DNA from: Sinohyriopsis cumingii
Taxonomy: Eukaryota > Mollusca > Bivalvia > Unionida > Unionidae
NCBI GenBank assembly: GCA_028554795.2
Contig: JAPYKE020000281.1
Coordinates: 124,001 to 188,000, forward strand
DNA: 64,000 nt
Direction of reading: 5' to 3'
Both the position numbers and the translations under genes were made by a program. Shown here piece by piece: positions 36,516 to 50,245 of this stretch; positions within the stretch are counted from its first letter, which is position 1; every line of letters starts with the position of its first letter. Below the pieces are notes generated by a model. The model worked only from the letters and a program-made list of their open reading frames with translations. It ran no database searches and was not told the origin of the DNA.

Positions 36516-38512
36516 ATGGCCAGCATGATTGTAGAGTCAATATCGACATACGGACTGGTTTGCCCGATTTGTTTCGATGTTTTTACTTCACCTCGCCAAC
36601 TTCCATGTATGCATTCGTTTTGTCAGAAGTGTTTACAGGATTTTATATCTAAAAAAGATGACAGTAAAGGAGAGTTTGGAAAGGAATTCCTGTGTCCAGT
36701 GTGCAGAGCGATTACAAATCCACCAAAAACCAAACAACCTATCGGAGAATGGGCTTCTCTATATCCGCAAAGCCCAATTTCTGTGCTAGAAGGACCAACA
36801 GTGAAAACAGAAAGGTATTGTAGCGGCTGTCAGTATGCTGGTGAATCCAATACGGCGCAGGGGTTTTGCGTCATGTGTGAGGAAACATTGTGCAATACAT
36901 GTTTAATAGTCCATAGGAGAACTAAGTCGACCAGAGAGCATAAAGTAATCAGTATGGAAGAATTAAACAGCAATAAAAATACCAGATGATGTTCGCTGAA
37001 GGGTTTGGGTGTCCTGACCATCAAGACAAAAACATAGAATACTATTGTGAAAGCCACGAAGTAGTTTGCTGTACTGACTGTTTCCTTTCTGATCATATAA
37101 CTTGTGACCAAGTGAAAAATTTGAATGAAGATCTTCCAAGTCTCCTAAGTGACTTAATGCCTGAAGAAATAATGGAGCAGATGAAGACGATTGAGAAACA
37201 CCTGCATACCTTCACAATGACGAATGAGTCAAATATTGGCAAATTAGAGGCAGCAATCACCAATCTTGCGGCTGAAATTCGAGCTGTGAAACAAAAAGTT
37301 GACGAGAGGCTGGATGAGATTGAGAGAATGATGACGACTGAGGGAAACAGAATATACAGAGAAGAAAAGATCCGAAAACAAGAGGAGAATCATCAGTGCA
37401 AATGCTTAATTATTGCTGTCAGAAATTCATATACCTTTCTCGAGTCAGTCCAGAAGTATGGGACAGATACTCAAAAGTTCTATGTGTCTAAGAAATTGGT
37501 TACCCACTTGAAATCATACATAGTCCAGATCAGAGAGAAATATGAAGACATATAGTCTGTTAGGGTTCAGTTAGAACTTGATGGCGTCGTGGAAAAACTT
37601 CTTTCTCCAGATCTTAGTAATATAGTGAAGTCCAAGGGATATCATAACAGTTTTCCTTGTTCTGGTATTAGTGAGGGTGTTGTTTTTTCTAGCACGAGGA
37701 AACCATTACGAAAGAGCCATATGAAGTTAGCCAACGTGGTGGACATGCAATGTCCATGTAAAAAGATACCCATATACACGGGTGGTGTTCAGTTACGTGG
37801 GGGAGACATAGTACTTGCGGATTCTAACAACACGACATGCATTCTGTATGATTCAACTTATCAGTTTTTAACTACGCACATGTTACCATCAAAGCCAATG
37901 AGCATAAGTTTGCAGCATGAAAATGAAATCGCCGTTACGTTACCTGACCTGAAAACAGTCCAGATCCTGTCAGTCAGAGACAAGTACATCAGAGACACAG
38001 GAACTGTGAAGACCAGATATGTATGTTTCGGTGTAACTTCCATCAGTATTGTTGTTACCGGTCGTGTGGATGACAACAAGAAATGTTACTGGAGTCTTGT
38101 CAGCAGGACAGCAGGGGAGAGGTGTATTCATGAGTTTGCTTGTCTTGACCTTTCCGGAGCTTATGTCGCTACGAATAATTCCAAGTCACGTGTCTATATC
38201 TCCGTGGAGCTGGGTAACGCTTTATACTGTTTTGGTCTAACAGACGGAAGAAAGTACTTTGTCTACACTTCAAATGATTTAAAATACCCACGTGGTGTAG
38301 TCGTTGACAGAGAAAACAACGTTTATGTAGTGGGAGGTAACTCTGACAATATCCATAAACTGTCTCCAGATGGTATTCCTCTTCGAGTTATCACATCAGG
38401 TGTTCCAGAAAATCCTATCAGACTTTTCTTTGACGAGAATAGAGAAGGTTTCTTTGTGACAAGTCGTAGTATTAATCAGAGCACGAAACTTCACATGTTT
38501 GTTTATCAATAG
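36516..38512 (+). pseudogene. TRIM protein gene copy C: RING, B-boxes, coiled coil, NHL-like
   Basis: The best preserved member of the local TRIM family. Such proteins are E3 ubiquitin ligases. Segment 1 (36516-36989, ATG in good context GAAATGG) has a C3HC4 RING with C16, C19, C31, H33, C36, C39, C60, C63 and B-box 1 with C102, C105, C118, C121, C126, C129. Segment 2 (frame from 36986 to a TAG at 37553-37555) has B-box 2 (C9, H12, C21, C29, C32, H37 of that piece) and a coiled coil. Segment 3 (37556-38512, same frame as segment 2) is the NHL-like region, including YPRGVVVDRENNVYVV. A small insertion plus a deletion near 36975-36990 shifts the frame between the B-boxes, and one TAG separates coiled coil from NHL. 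There is no intron-like sequence at either break. It is a recent pseudogene or a gene with sequence errors. The truncated RING/B-box 1 protein (157 residues) could still be made. Confidence 0.85.
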
Positions 38513-40335
38513 AATACAGCTGTTTAGGATAAATGAAGTGTGTTTTGTTAAGTATATTTATTTTACATTGTTTATTAGGTTTCTAATATTTTTTATTCCA
38601 TTATATGTTTCTGTAATGTAACATGTTGGCCCTAATCCTGTCCAAAATCAGGTTCATTTTCTACTTGATCTGAATCTTTTTTTATTTCTTCTTACAACTA
38701 ATACATCGCTATACAATTCTGTATGTGTATGGGTTTCATGTTAGGATCATTATTAATCCATGTACACATGTTTATTTTGGTCTGGGTCTAGTTTATTGTA
38801 ATTTCCCTAAAACTATACCTGGCGTACCTGACATATCCCAGGTTCTATATTATAATTCATGTAACAAAACTTCTAATTATAACTAACATTTTATCTTGTA
38901 AACATTTAGAACCTTTCAGATTAAAATTTTTCATTAGGTATTAGTTTTTTTACATATAGAAAATGCGAATTGTGACCTGAGGTCAAATAGAGTACTATAT
39001 GATCTTGTTACTGGAAACACGATTCATTCGTGCTTCAATATCTAGCACATTTAATTGTATTATTCTTGTGTCCAGAAAGTCATATGGACAGGAATCGGAT
39101 TTATTTCAAATTATTTAATACAAGTGATTCTTCTTTGGAAATAGAGCGCTCTTCAAAAATAACATTCTTAGAAATGGAGACTTGAATTTCTACTACGAAT
39201 TTCAAATAAGGATATATTCTTGGATAGTATTATTATGATTCAATAAAAGAATGTTGGCACACCAGCATGATACAGGCCAACACAAGCACATCATCACCTT
39301 CAGCGTTGGATTTAATTTGTATTTCCGCTAAAGTTTATTCAGAACTTTAATTATTAGGAATTGTGTCTGATTCTAAGATTTGGCATTTAATTCGCAATAC
39401 CTGTAAAATTCTTTTTTTTTTCATTTTCACTTTGTATTCTACAAAAATAAATTATTTACTGCATTACAAAGCTTGTTGCTTCTCATTCTTTTCTGTTACC
39501 TACTTTAAGACCATAGAGTCGCACTACCCCGTCTGTCCTAGTTCTTTTTTAAGACATTTATTCAACAGTGAAATTATTTTTCATCAAATATACGATATGC
39601 TTACTGTGTATTTAAATTTACGAAATGTACATTTTTGTCAGTATTACTCTCTGATGTATTATTGATGTTTCACTATTGTTCAAATGTAGCAATTTAAGTT
39701 CTGAGAGATTGCAGTTTCAGTCAGATATCTTATGTCGTCATTTTATAGATTCCGAATTTTCAGTAGCAATAAACTCAAATTTCCATATAGCTTATTGATT
39801 AGTATTCTACAATATTGGAAAGACTGACGTATTTCTCTACTACCGCAAGTGCGTGTGCATTTCTTGGAGAAAGTCTGTTTTTAATGATGATGCCATTTGT
39901 AATTACCGATATGGATTTGAATAAATACATATAATATTTTTCATTAATGTATTCAAAGATTCTTTCCAAATACCTATTTTTGATGTAATTATTTTTTGAT
40001 GTATGTATGCATCTATCTATAACAGTACTTGCATCAATAGATTACCATTATAAGAATTTTTGTATACTATTTTATATGTTTATTATTAATGATACAGAAT
40101 GCCACTTTCGGATAAAATACCTAACTATGGATTATAACAGCAATTTGGTATGGGGATAACTATTTAGACTCATACAGGAATTTAACACAGGACTGATACT
40201 ATAGAACATAAGGGAAATTTAACGTATAAATGCCATTGTAGCCACGTTGGAATGTATAGGGTAAACGGGAATTTAACATATTACTTCTTTGATCAATATG
40301 TTTAAAATGGTGGGTCAGCATGGGAAAATCACTTA
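38513..40335. other. Duplicated 3' flank of TRIM copy C and unrecognised DNA
   Basis: About 38560-39530 matches about 17890-18780 after copy B, and 39580-39770 resembles segments after copies A and B. From about 39780 to 40335 I recognise nothing. Confidence 0.5.
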
Positions 40336-41149
<814 letters not shown>

Positions 41150-41440
41150 GAAAACAGACTGTTACTATTGTAGTAGCGTTCATTTAGTAAAGAAATTTAC
41201 TTTAATTCAGTACTATACTTTTTGGCCGTTGCCGTACGAAGCAGTTTAGTGAAGAAACTAACTTTTACTTGTTGCAGTAGCGTTAGTGTTTGGCCTGCTT
41301 TTTATTTGTCGCACTAGCGTACAATTTAGTGAACAAACGAGGCATGCTACTGTTGGCCAGTAGCATGCATTTTAGTGAAGAAAACTAAACTTTGCTGTTG
41401 CAGTAACACATCATTTAGCAGTGAAACTGACAGTTTGCTT
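41150..41440. repeat. Degenerate tandem repeat, about 60-70 bp unit
   Basis: A core like GTTGCAGTAGCGT...CATTTAGTGAAGAAACTAAC recurs about five times with irregular spacing (for example near 41170, 41235, 41275, 41315, 41360 and 41400). Overlapping open frames show no domain. Confidence 0.6.
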
Positions 41441-41797
41441 CTGATCCATTTTTGCTGTCTTGGTTCTACTGAAGTGCAAGACATATTTACAATTTTTATT
41501 TTATTTATCCCTGGGCGGGATGATTTTGCGTATCTTTTTCGCCCAAAGGAAACGGTACCGGTTTTCCATGCTATGGTTGTATTGTGAGCGTCCGTTGCCG
41601 TTTCTGGGTCAGGAAAATCTCAACAAAAAAGCCAGATAAGTCTAGCGAAAGTGGTACATACACACACATTCAAGGTAATAACAGAATCTATTAATCTAGT
41701 ATTGTACAGTTACGCCGGGAATGCATACTACTGACAGACTACAACAGTATGTCATGCCATCAACATAATTCATCTTTCAACTTGATCACCAATCACA

Positions 41798-42290
41798 CAT
41801 GTACAGCAGGGCCACATGTTTACTGAATGATCATGAAGATGCCGTGACGTTTCTGGCTTAAACACAGTTAAGTTCCTATGTGTAAAAGACAACTCCATCA
41901 GAGACATGGGAACAGTCAAAACCAGGTATTCATATTATGTTGCGGCTGCCATCAACGGACCGGAAGTGATGTTGCAGGTTTTACAGATAAATTGGAAAAA
42001 TGTAACTGGCGCCTTGTCAGTAGAACAGCAGTTGAGATTGATAGCCTTGAGGCATATGTCGTTCAGAATAATTTCAAGTGGTGTGTAAACATTTCTGTGA
42101 CTACGAATAATTTATTGCACTTTGGAAGGCAGTAATTTGGCTACATTTCAAATGATATACAATGTCCACGTGGTATAACTGTTGAATGGAAAGACATTGT
42201 ATATGTAGAGGAATGTAAGTCTAACAATATCCGTAAACTGTCTCTTGAAGGTATTACATTTCTGGTCGTCACATCTGTGTGCCTCAGTAT
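41798..42290 (+). pseudogene. TRIM-like NHL-region pseudogene, copy D
   Basis: A heavily decayed relative of the NHL-like half of copy C. Matching blocks include CATCAGAGACATGGGAACAGTCAAAACCAGGTATTCATATTATGT (against the copy C stretch near 37990), AACTGGCGCCTTGTCAGTAGAACAGCAG, ATACAATGTCCACGTGGTATAACTGTTGA and AACAATATCCGTAAACTGTC. Multiple indels and stops, and no upstream TRIM domains. It is the most diverged of the four copies, judging by eye. Confidence 0.75.
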
Positions 42291-42578
42291 TATCTAAAAA
42301 AAATTATCTATCAGTGTTCAAAGTAGCCTGTCAAGATAGTTCTTATCTTATCTTTTTGGTATCATATCTTTACTTATTTCTAACAATAGAGAAATTGAAT
42401 AACACATAACTGATCACATCAGTCAACTGAGAATCCTTCAAAACAGGGCTTTTTTCATAACTTTGAATAGATTCAAAATTGAATATTTCTCATATATGTC
42501 TCAAAGATGAAGTTCAATTACAACAATCAGGCAAAGAGTAAAATTATTTGAATTATTTTGTGAGCAGTGATGAAACCT

Positions 42579-42583
<5 letters not shown>

Positions 42584-42644
<61 letters not shown>
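42584..42644. repeat. (TA)n microsatellite
   Basis: About 30 TA units. Sequence from 42645 to 43480 shows nothing recognisable. Confidence 0.95.
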
Positions 42645-42651
<7 letters not shown>

Positions 42652-43480
42652 CATAATTAGACACACATAGAGAAGACTGAAAATATAATAGGAAGATGCC
42701 ATCTACTTATGTGGTTAATATTAGGAATGGGCCATTATCTCCCTCTGTGCAAACCTAACATGAATGGATCAGTATGGTCCTCCACTGGAATTTAACATAT
42801 ATAGGTCACTGCGTCACACAATGGGAGTTGAAGAGAAGACATGGGTTGATATGGTCTGATAAATGTCGCCTTTGAAAAGTGCTAAATTTACTTTTATCTT
42901 TATTTATTGACTTTGATACTGATTATTTCTTCCTTCAGTTTTCATGGCCTATACAAATTTATTATCTTTGTGTATTAGTCATCTCTGAGAATCTAAAACA
43001 CCAATGTGAAAAAAAATGATCAAAGAATAAAATAATGCAAGTCAGTTGAAATAATTGGTAATGTAATACTGTATCAAATACATATATTTATTACATAGTC
43101 GGTACACGTTTGCCATTGTATGTGCAGTTTCATACTTTTGATATCACAACGTGTCACATATCACTTAATGTGATTCTGATTGGTCCGAATATGCCCATGA
43201 ACCTTTTGTGCAGTATTCTCTTTACTGTTTGTCTGCGATCGTGGCCAAACATGTTTTACCATGCCTTCTGGAATATATTATTTTGAATGAAGATTGTGGT
43301 GGCCATTTTTCGGGCTATATTACTGCCTCAATCGCCATTTTGCGCTGATAACAATGCGCCAACTTATACTGGTTCATGAAAATAGTCATCAGTATTCTAC
43401 GCTAGGGACAATCAGTAATCTGATCAGCAGACATTTATCAACTGGGAATTTCACTCTAAATGACTGTTAAAGTCTTATTT

Positions 43481-43543
43481 CTTCTTCTTCTTCTTCTTTT
43501 TCTTCTTCTTCTTCTTCTTCTTCTTCTTCTTCTTCTTCTTCTT
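43481..43543. repeat. (CTT)n microsatellite
   Basis: About 20 CTT triplets with one T-rich interruption near 43497-43501. Confidence 0.95.
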
Positions 43544-43610
43544 GTATTTACTAGTACTGATGGAAAATAATCATTCATTTAATCTCTTATCTGACCAGTT
43601 TATATCCACC

Positions 43611-43913
43611 GCTCCGGTGGTCTAGTGGTTAGAGCGTCCGCCTCGGATGCGGGAGTTCGTGGGTTCGATCCCCGGCCGAGTCATACCAAAGACTTACAAA
43701 CATGGTACTAACAGCTGCCTCGCTTGGTGTTCAGCATTAAGAGTTAGTGTTAGGACTGGTCGGCCTGGTGTCAGGATACTGTGACTGGGTGGTTCATCAT
43801 GCTACATGTCTGCAGCATGATGCCCCAGTGCTAGACATCACTATAAAATACCACACTGCAGACATCGTAGCGATATGACTGAAAAATTGTTAAAGCTAAG
43901 TTAAAAATCAAAA

Positions 43914-43948
<35 letters not shown>
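43611..43948 (+). mobile_element. tRNA-derived SINE with conserved core and (CA)n tail
   Basis: The head is tRNA-like, with a perfect RNA polymerase III box A (TGGTCTAGTGG, 43618-43628) and box B (GGTTCGATCCC, 43662-43672). The acceptor and T stems are mismatched, so it is not a working tRNA. A body follows with a TCAGCATTAAGAGTTAGTG...GGACTGGTCGGCCTGGTGTCAG core and a CACA tail at about 43918-43948. Head and core resemble V-SINE-type molluscan SINEs such as RUDI (recalled from the literature; a search is needed). It lies inside a 50-bp tandem array. TCTGACCAGT on both sides (43590 and 43949) may be a target duplication or simply array units, so the 5' limit is uncertain by about 10 bp. Confidence 0.85.
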
Positions 43949-43949
<1 letters not shown>

Positions 43950-44120
43950 CTGACCAGTATGTGTAGTTCCAAATGGTTGTTATTCATTCAGTTTCTTATC
44001 TGGCCAGTATGTAAAGTTCTATATGGTAATCTTTAATTTCGTCTATGTCTGACCAGTAGGTGTAGTGCCATACGGTATTCATTCGTTTAGTCTGTTATCT
44101 GGCCAGTATGTATAGCTTTT
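43949..44120. repeat. 50-bp minisatellite interrupted by the SINE
   Basis: TCTGACCAGTATGTGTAG-type units start at 43949, 43999, 44048 and 44098 (period 49-50). One more partial unit is upstream of the SINE at about 43562-43602. Each unit includes CATACGGTATTCATTCAGTTTCTTA-like sequence with moderate divergence. Confidence 0.8.
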
Positions 44121-46133
44121 ACGGTAAAATATAAAACAAAACTGGGCGGTCTAAACTACATATTTGCTGACAACACATGAATACAATGATAAAAAAGGAT
44201 CTGTTCTGCACCGAAGGGGCTGGAGACTATTAGGAACAATGGTGACAAAAAATCTTTGTAGGGTATTATTCGATGGGTATGCTCTAGACATGACCTGCAT
44301 GTATTGAAAAGTGAGAACCACTGGATAAACCAGTGCCATATATCGAAATGGATGGTGTTTATGTTATTTATGACAAGTACAAACATGTTTGGAGGATGAG
44401 ACAAGTAGACAAATAAATAAATAAATCCCCAAACCCCCAAACCATTCTGCTGTGTAGAATAAGCTCGACAATGGAATAGATTAACAGTCTCACTATTTCA
44501 CAATCTGCAAAGCCAAATATCATGACCTCAAATGTCTCGATCTCGCCAAATCTGTGACAGGAGATAAATGGAAATTTGTTGCAGTTTGTCTCTAGTTATC
44601 TCCTCCAGCATCTGTTCATCATTTTGGTTACCATCCTCAACCATCTGGCTTTGAAGCTTCGCATCCGATTAATAACGATTTTTCTATCTAAATGTATTGT
44701 ACAGTTCCTTAGTCGGATCAACATCTTTCAGCTACACAGAATGTTTTTTCACGACAGATACTCCTTTTTTGAAAGGCATTTTGAAAAACCTTAACAAATT
44801 GGAAGGACTATGATTTTTTTTGTACGAAATGAAACTTCTATAACTTGTCTGGGAAATGTGTTCATGTCTTTCACGTGTTGTATATTCACTGGAAGCTGAA
44901 TCCAGCATAAGGGCTACAACTGCAGAGACTCACATTGTAGACTTGGTTACCTCCCTTCCACCATTAATTCTTCAATATGAAGTGTTTCATATGTAAGCTA
45001 ATAAATAGTCTTTAAAGTACTTGACAGACTGGAATTACTGTGGTTTCCAGAATTTCAAACTGTGAAACTACATTTTAAAATAAAATCACACAATAACATT
45101 TTTTACTCGACTTTGGAAGTGTCTGCGGGCATATGTACATACATTATATTGATTGCTAGTTTCTTTAATTATTAGTTGGGTATAATATTGACCATGAAGT
45201 AAATGGAATTACTTTAGTGTAAAAAGTTCGCTTTAATAATGTACTACTGATGCTTCTCTTCCTAGTTATTTCAAAATGATTTAGAATTCACTATTGTCTT
45301 GCGTATACTTGTTAACACAAGCGATCAAGAACTGGATGCTTGTCTTCTGTATTGATGCGTTTCTAATCAGCACAATGCGTATAATGCGTGATTCACCAAT
45401 CCTACAATGAGTTTTTATGGCCGACGCGTTAAAGTTGTGAAGCTGGAAGGTCCTTCCATTATTATACAGTTTTGAAATTAATAAATTTGCAAGTTATTTC
45501 ACAGCATATGCTGCAGCATGATACGAATAGTGAATTATTAGTAACTATTTGAATATTATTCAGTACCGTTTTGTTTCTTCCCAACATTATTTTTTTAATA
45601 TATATTTAACCACGTATTTGCGTACAGATGCATCTGTTTTGTAACATTTAATGGTCTTAATGTTCAATTAGGAGCCTATACTATCGTGTCTCGGGCACAT
45701 TTGACACCAAGGATCTGGCTTCATCTGCAAATACAAAGCAAAAAATCGTTTAATTATTGTTCGTAGGCCTTTCTGATCTTTTTCTTTCGTCTTTGTTTCA
45801 GAATGTTTTTATCTTGCTATAGTCGTGAAAACCTGCATTAAGACATACTCGGTTATAACGAACTAATTTAATCTTTGAGAAGTGCATTTTTGCTCCCGAA
45901 TTCAATTATATTAGCCTATTCATTTTCAATAGTTATCTTTAGATAAATTGGACACTAGCTTGGATCATTGCGTACATTGTTAATAGCGTCTCTTCTTCGA
46001 CATCGACTAAGTAATCTAAAATAAAACCGAATATATAATAGAAAACAAAATTCACTCAGAATGCCAGATATGGACGAATGTAAAGATGTAATTATGATAT
46101 CCTTATTATTCTCTTGCATTATATTCCCTTATG
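44121..46133. other. Non-coding, nothing recognised
   Basis: Several frames of 60-95 codons on both strands show no domain or composition that supports coding. Confidence 0.4.
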
Positions 46134-46195
46134 TTATATTATATTATATTATATTATATTATATTATATTGTATTATATTATATTGTATTATATT
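46134..46195. repeat. (TTATA)n pentanucleotide repeat
   Basis: About 12 TTATA units with two A-to-G changes. Confidence 0.9.
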
Positions 46196-46904
46196 AGATG
46201 CTAAACAAGAAAACGTAAGAGACTCTTAATTAGTTCTTGTTAGCATAAATGGAAAACAGGTGCGTGCATGAGTAAACGCGCTGTCGTATCACACTAGGAT
46301 TATGATTCTTTAGTTGACGATACAGAGTGCCCATATTCCATTTCAATCAAATCTAGTGCAAATATCTTCCTTCCATAATTCGTGACACCGCGTATAATCA
46401 TGTAATAAAGCTCAAGTGCATTATGTAATGTTAAAGAAAAAGTGGCATCGGGAATGGTTTTTTGTTTCTTTGGTAGTTGTAAAGTATGTATTTTACTCCC
46501 TGACGTAATAATGAATGTACTGTTTTAGTTTAATTTTATGGTGGTTCTTTATGTTGCAGGGATGTGTGGATATGTCAAAATCATGCATGGAAAACATATT
46601 CTCCAACACGAAATGATATATATTTTTGGACCACCGCATCTAACGTGCACAAAATTAGCAAAAGAATTTGAAATTCGTTCAACCAGACCAGTTATAGTTT
46701 CATTGCTTGCACTGGCATTTAGCTTTTTGAGTATCTTAGACACCATTTTTTTGTAGTCCTTCATTTTATAATGGTCATTTAGTATTTCTTTAATGAAGTT
46801 GAAAGTCGCATCCGATTCGGCTACGTTATCGAGGCTGTAATAAACTTCGTGATTTTATCCAGGCATCGTTTAGAAGATAGCAAGCATCTCTTTATATTTC
46901 TCAT

Positions 46905-47008
46905 ATGGATGACATTATTGTTGACTTGTTATGGATGACATTATTGTTGACTTGTTATGGATGACATTATTGTTGACTTGTTATGGATGACATTATTGTT
47001 GACTTGTT
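46905..47008. repeat. 26-bp tandem repeat, four identical units
   Basis: ATGGATGACATTATTGTTGA plus CTTGTT repeats at 46905, 46931, 46957 and 46983 with no visible differences, so it is a young array. Confidence 0.95.
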
Positions 47009-50000
47009 ATGTTTTCAAATGTTTCCTGCTTCTGCCTTCCGTCCATCAGGCAACATATTAAACATGTGTTTGCACCTTCTACGTCATCGACATCTGTCAC
47101 TCTCACCAAAAATTACCACCAACTAAAATCTCAAAATGTACCTCTCCATTTATTTAAACTAAAGTTCTTTACACCAGTATAGGCTTGAAAATGGTTTTTC
47201 TAAATCCGTAAAGCCTCTTTGACAAAAGCAGACATGTATATATTTGGTGTGCAACTTCATCCTCGTTCAGGTCTCAATGAAAGTGAATGCATTGGCGAAT
47301 ATTAGCTGATTTTCCATGCAAACTAGCATCCTGTGTACATCTTAAATCAAGTCAGATACCATGATGATATTTGTACTAAATGTTAACGACTATATTACTA
47401 TATTACTACATTTTTGAGACATTTCTGTGTTTGCTTATTTTCAAAGACACCGATAACGTCAAATCTTTCGAATTGTTGCAATCAGTTTATTTAAAATGAT
47501 AAGGACTATCTTAAAATGATATGTTTTAACAACCGTTTCCTTAAACCGATTACTGTTGTGTAGTTTGCTTACTGCTCAGTCTCTTCTGTTTACTGATAAT
47601 GTGTACCTTTACATTGAACGATATGGACTCCAGCCTGTGTACTGCCCGTGTATTGCCACTTGTTGTTTGGGTTTGACTATTGGAAACATAGGCAATGCGT
47701 CTGTGTGTTGGATTTAGAAGCTGAACGCAGTATGTTCACTTTCTTTCTTGTTTTATAGTTAACTGCTTTATGGTCAGAAACTAAGTAACAGAAAGAAGCT
47801 AAACCAATAAAGTTTTGTAAAATTTAACAAAGAATTTAATTATCAAAGTCATAAGTGTAAATAAACTTACAACACTATGATGTGAATCAAGAATAATCGT
47901 GATAAAACTTTATGAAAAAATTAAATGAATGAAAAGTTCTTTATAAATTTAAAACGCGGAAATGTACTGGTCCGCCATGAATTGTGACGTTGTCAAGATG
48001 GCGTCATCCAGAACTCCTTCCAATAATTAATTCACAACAGTTCCGAAAAAATATTACAATCCAAAGAATGAGGACTTTCTATTTCCACTGAAGAGTCTAA
48101 GCAAATGTTTTCCTCTTGAATAATATCTAAGTAAAACATAACAGTAGGAACACAAGAAATGAGGATGACTTCAAAATATCTGAATCAATATGGTTTTTCA
48201 GTTATCTCCTTATACACACGTATATTTCACAATATACTACACTAGACAGATCACACTAGTCATTTTGCGTCAAACTTGTCTATTCATGTGACCTAGCCGA
48301 TCCAATAGGAAGTTACTGAATTCTTCTAGAAACAACGAAACCCCATCAGCCAATAAGAAATTAATCCAAAGGCGCCATTAATTCACTATTGACTTATGAT
48401 TAAGATTATTATTAACAATTGCCAACACATACACAGGCATCTGTTTAAAGATCCTATGCAATACTTAACTCTTAAGACACTCAGATATCCTACACTATTT
48501 ACAGCCACGAAATTATATTAATAAAAGTTAGATAAAATCATGTATCAGAAGCTATTGGAATTCAACCTTTTAACTCTATTATGTGTCAACTAGTTTATAT
48601 CAGGTTGTTGCTGCTACCGGAAAATATTTGTATTGACCTAGAAATTGATGAGCCATAACGACATGTTTTTTTTAAATGTAAATTTATGTAAATGCAGGTT
48701 ATAGTAGTCATAGGCTATTAAGCAAATTTAGGGAATTATTTAAAAGAATATGTGTCTGCTGCAAAAGATAATTTTCTAGTCTTCTTGGTCTTCTAGTGCA
48801 CTTTAAAGGATTGTTATATATATATTGTTGCGGAACTCAGTCGGAACGGCCTTGACTTTTCCGTCAAGTAGAGAAAGAAAAAGGCCCATTAAATTTGTCG
48901 CCATTGAGAACTATATTCTGAACTACTTTCGTGCACATGGAACACCATGGGGACATAAGGAGACCAATTGTCATTCGGAATTGCCTCAGCATTTGCTGTC
49001 ATGACATATGTCATCTACTCCACCAGCAGGAAATCGTTAAACACATGAAATTGATTTGTATCACTGCAACTGTGTCCCAGCGATGTTCCAATCGCAAACT
49101 ATACTCTTAACTGCTGTGTATTGAAAATATCCGTTTTATATAATATATGTTTATTAGGCTTCTAGTCAATTCTGTAAGTTGCGCCGTTCTGAAAACTCGT
49201 CATATTTAAAGCAGGTGTTGTTGATGAATAGCGAGCTGTGCAAGGGGTTCCTTTCGGACTGCATTAGCATTCAACGTCTAAAAAACTCACTTCAATATAG
49301 CACTGCGTATTACGGCTTCCACTAGCAAGCCGTATTTTGAATGACGTAACTCTCCTGATGCCACTGTATCACCAATCAGGAGTCACATATGTTCTAGATA
49401 TAAGTCTGTGTTATTGGCTTGCCAGTTTAGGCCGGCGAAAAATTGAATAAAAATCAAAGGAAATGACACGATTGTGTATGGAGATTATGAAGTTCTTCAT
49501 TTTGACGCAGTTGGTTGTGATGTTTGCTGACGCTAAATTGTAAGATCCTCAGCTATGTATTCAATCAGTGCAAGTAAAGAAAGCATGATTTTTTGTCCTG
49601 TTACGTAATTGACAAAATCTCCCCATTCCGCATTAAAGTTATTGTAGAAGAGATCACAGCAAATTAAATCAAGATTGAGTGAAATGTAGATATCAAAGAA
49701 TACGGTTTTCTGCATGTTTTATCATCGAATGTACAACATTTTAGCAGCGGGATTATATAATGTCCAAATCAAAATAAGTCATTTTTGAAAACACTCTACA
49801 TATCTTTTTGTACTGTTCATTGTTTATTTTCAAAATGGTTGTTCTTGACAAGCTTGTCGCTTGCCTATAGAGTGTCTCTGCCGCCTCATAGTACGTCTTT
49901 TGTGGTTTTGACTTTGAACAGCTCGGCTACACATGCACCTCAATCACGAGAAATGATGGAAATAGAATCTTATCCTTAGAAATCGATCGAAACTTGAAAT

Positions 50001-50245
50001 ATCTTTTCGGATCGTAGGATGGCATATTTAAAATATCTATGCACACTATATGCCCTTTATTATGAAGACTTTCTTGAAATAAAAGCTGCTCGTTCACCAT
50101 CTTCGATACATCAAACTAAGAAAAAACATGCTAATGGGACAGGCGAGAGAGAGAGAGAGTCTACTTTACATTTGTACATCAAAGAGAAACACAAATAACT
50201 ATCAAAATGTACCGAGTTGCAATGTCTAAAACAATTATCAATATA
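47009..50245. other. Non-coding, nothing recognised
   Basis: About 3.2 kb of AT-rich DNA in which I recognise no gene or mobile element. Confidence 0.4.

Noticed and set aside
37553-37555. TAG in copy C as a programmed readthrough or selenocysteine-like site
   Set aside because: The paralogue has a lysine codon here, there is no recoding signal that I can see, and the other copies are pseudogenes. Simple nonsense mutation is more likely.
37550-37580. A tiny intron removing the TAG in copy C
   Set aside because: The only GT...AG span is about 16 nt, far too short for a spliceable intron.
43611-43685. tRNA gene with perfect A and B boxes
   Set aside because: Acceptor and T stems contain several mismatches, and the sequence continues into a SINE core and a CA tail. 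It is the head of a SINE, not a working tRNA.
44151-44440. Minus-strand open frames of 62 and 94 codons
   Set aside because: They overlap each other in different frames, have no domain, and run into minisatellite sequence.
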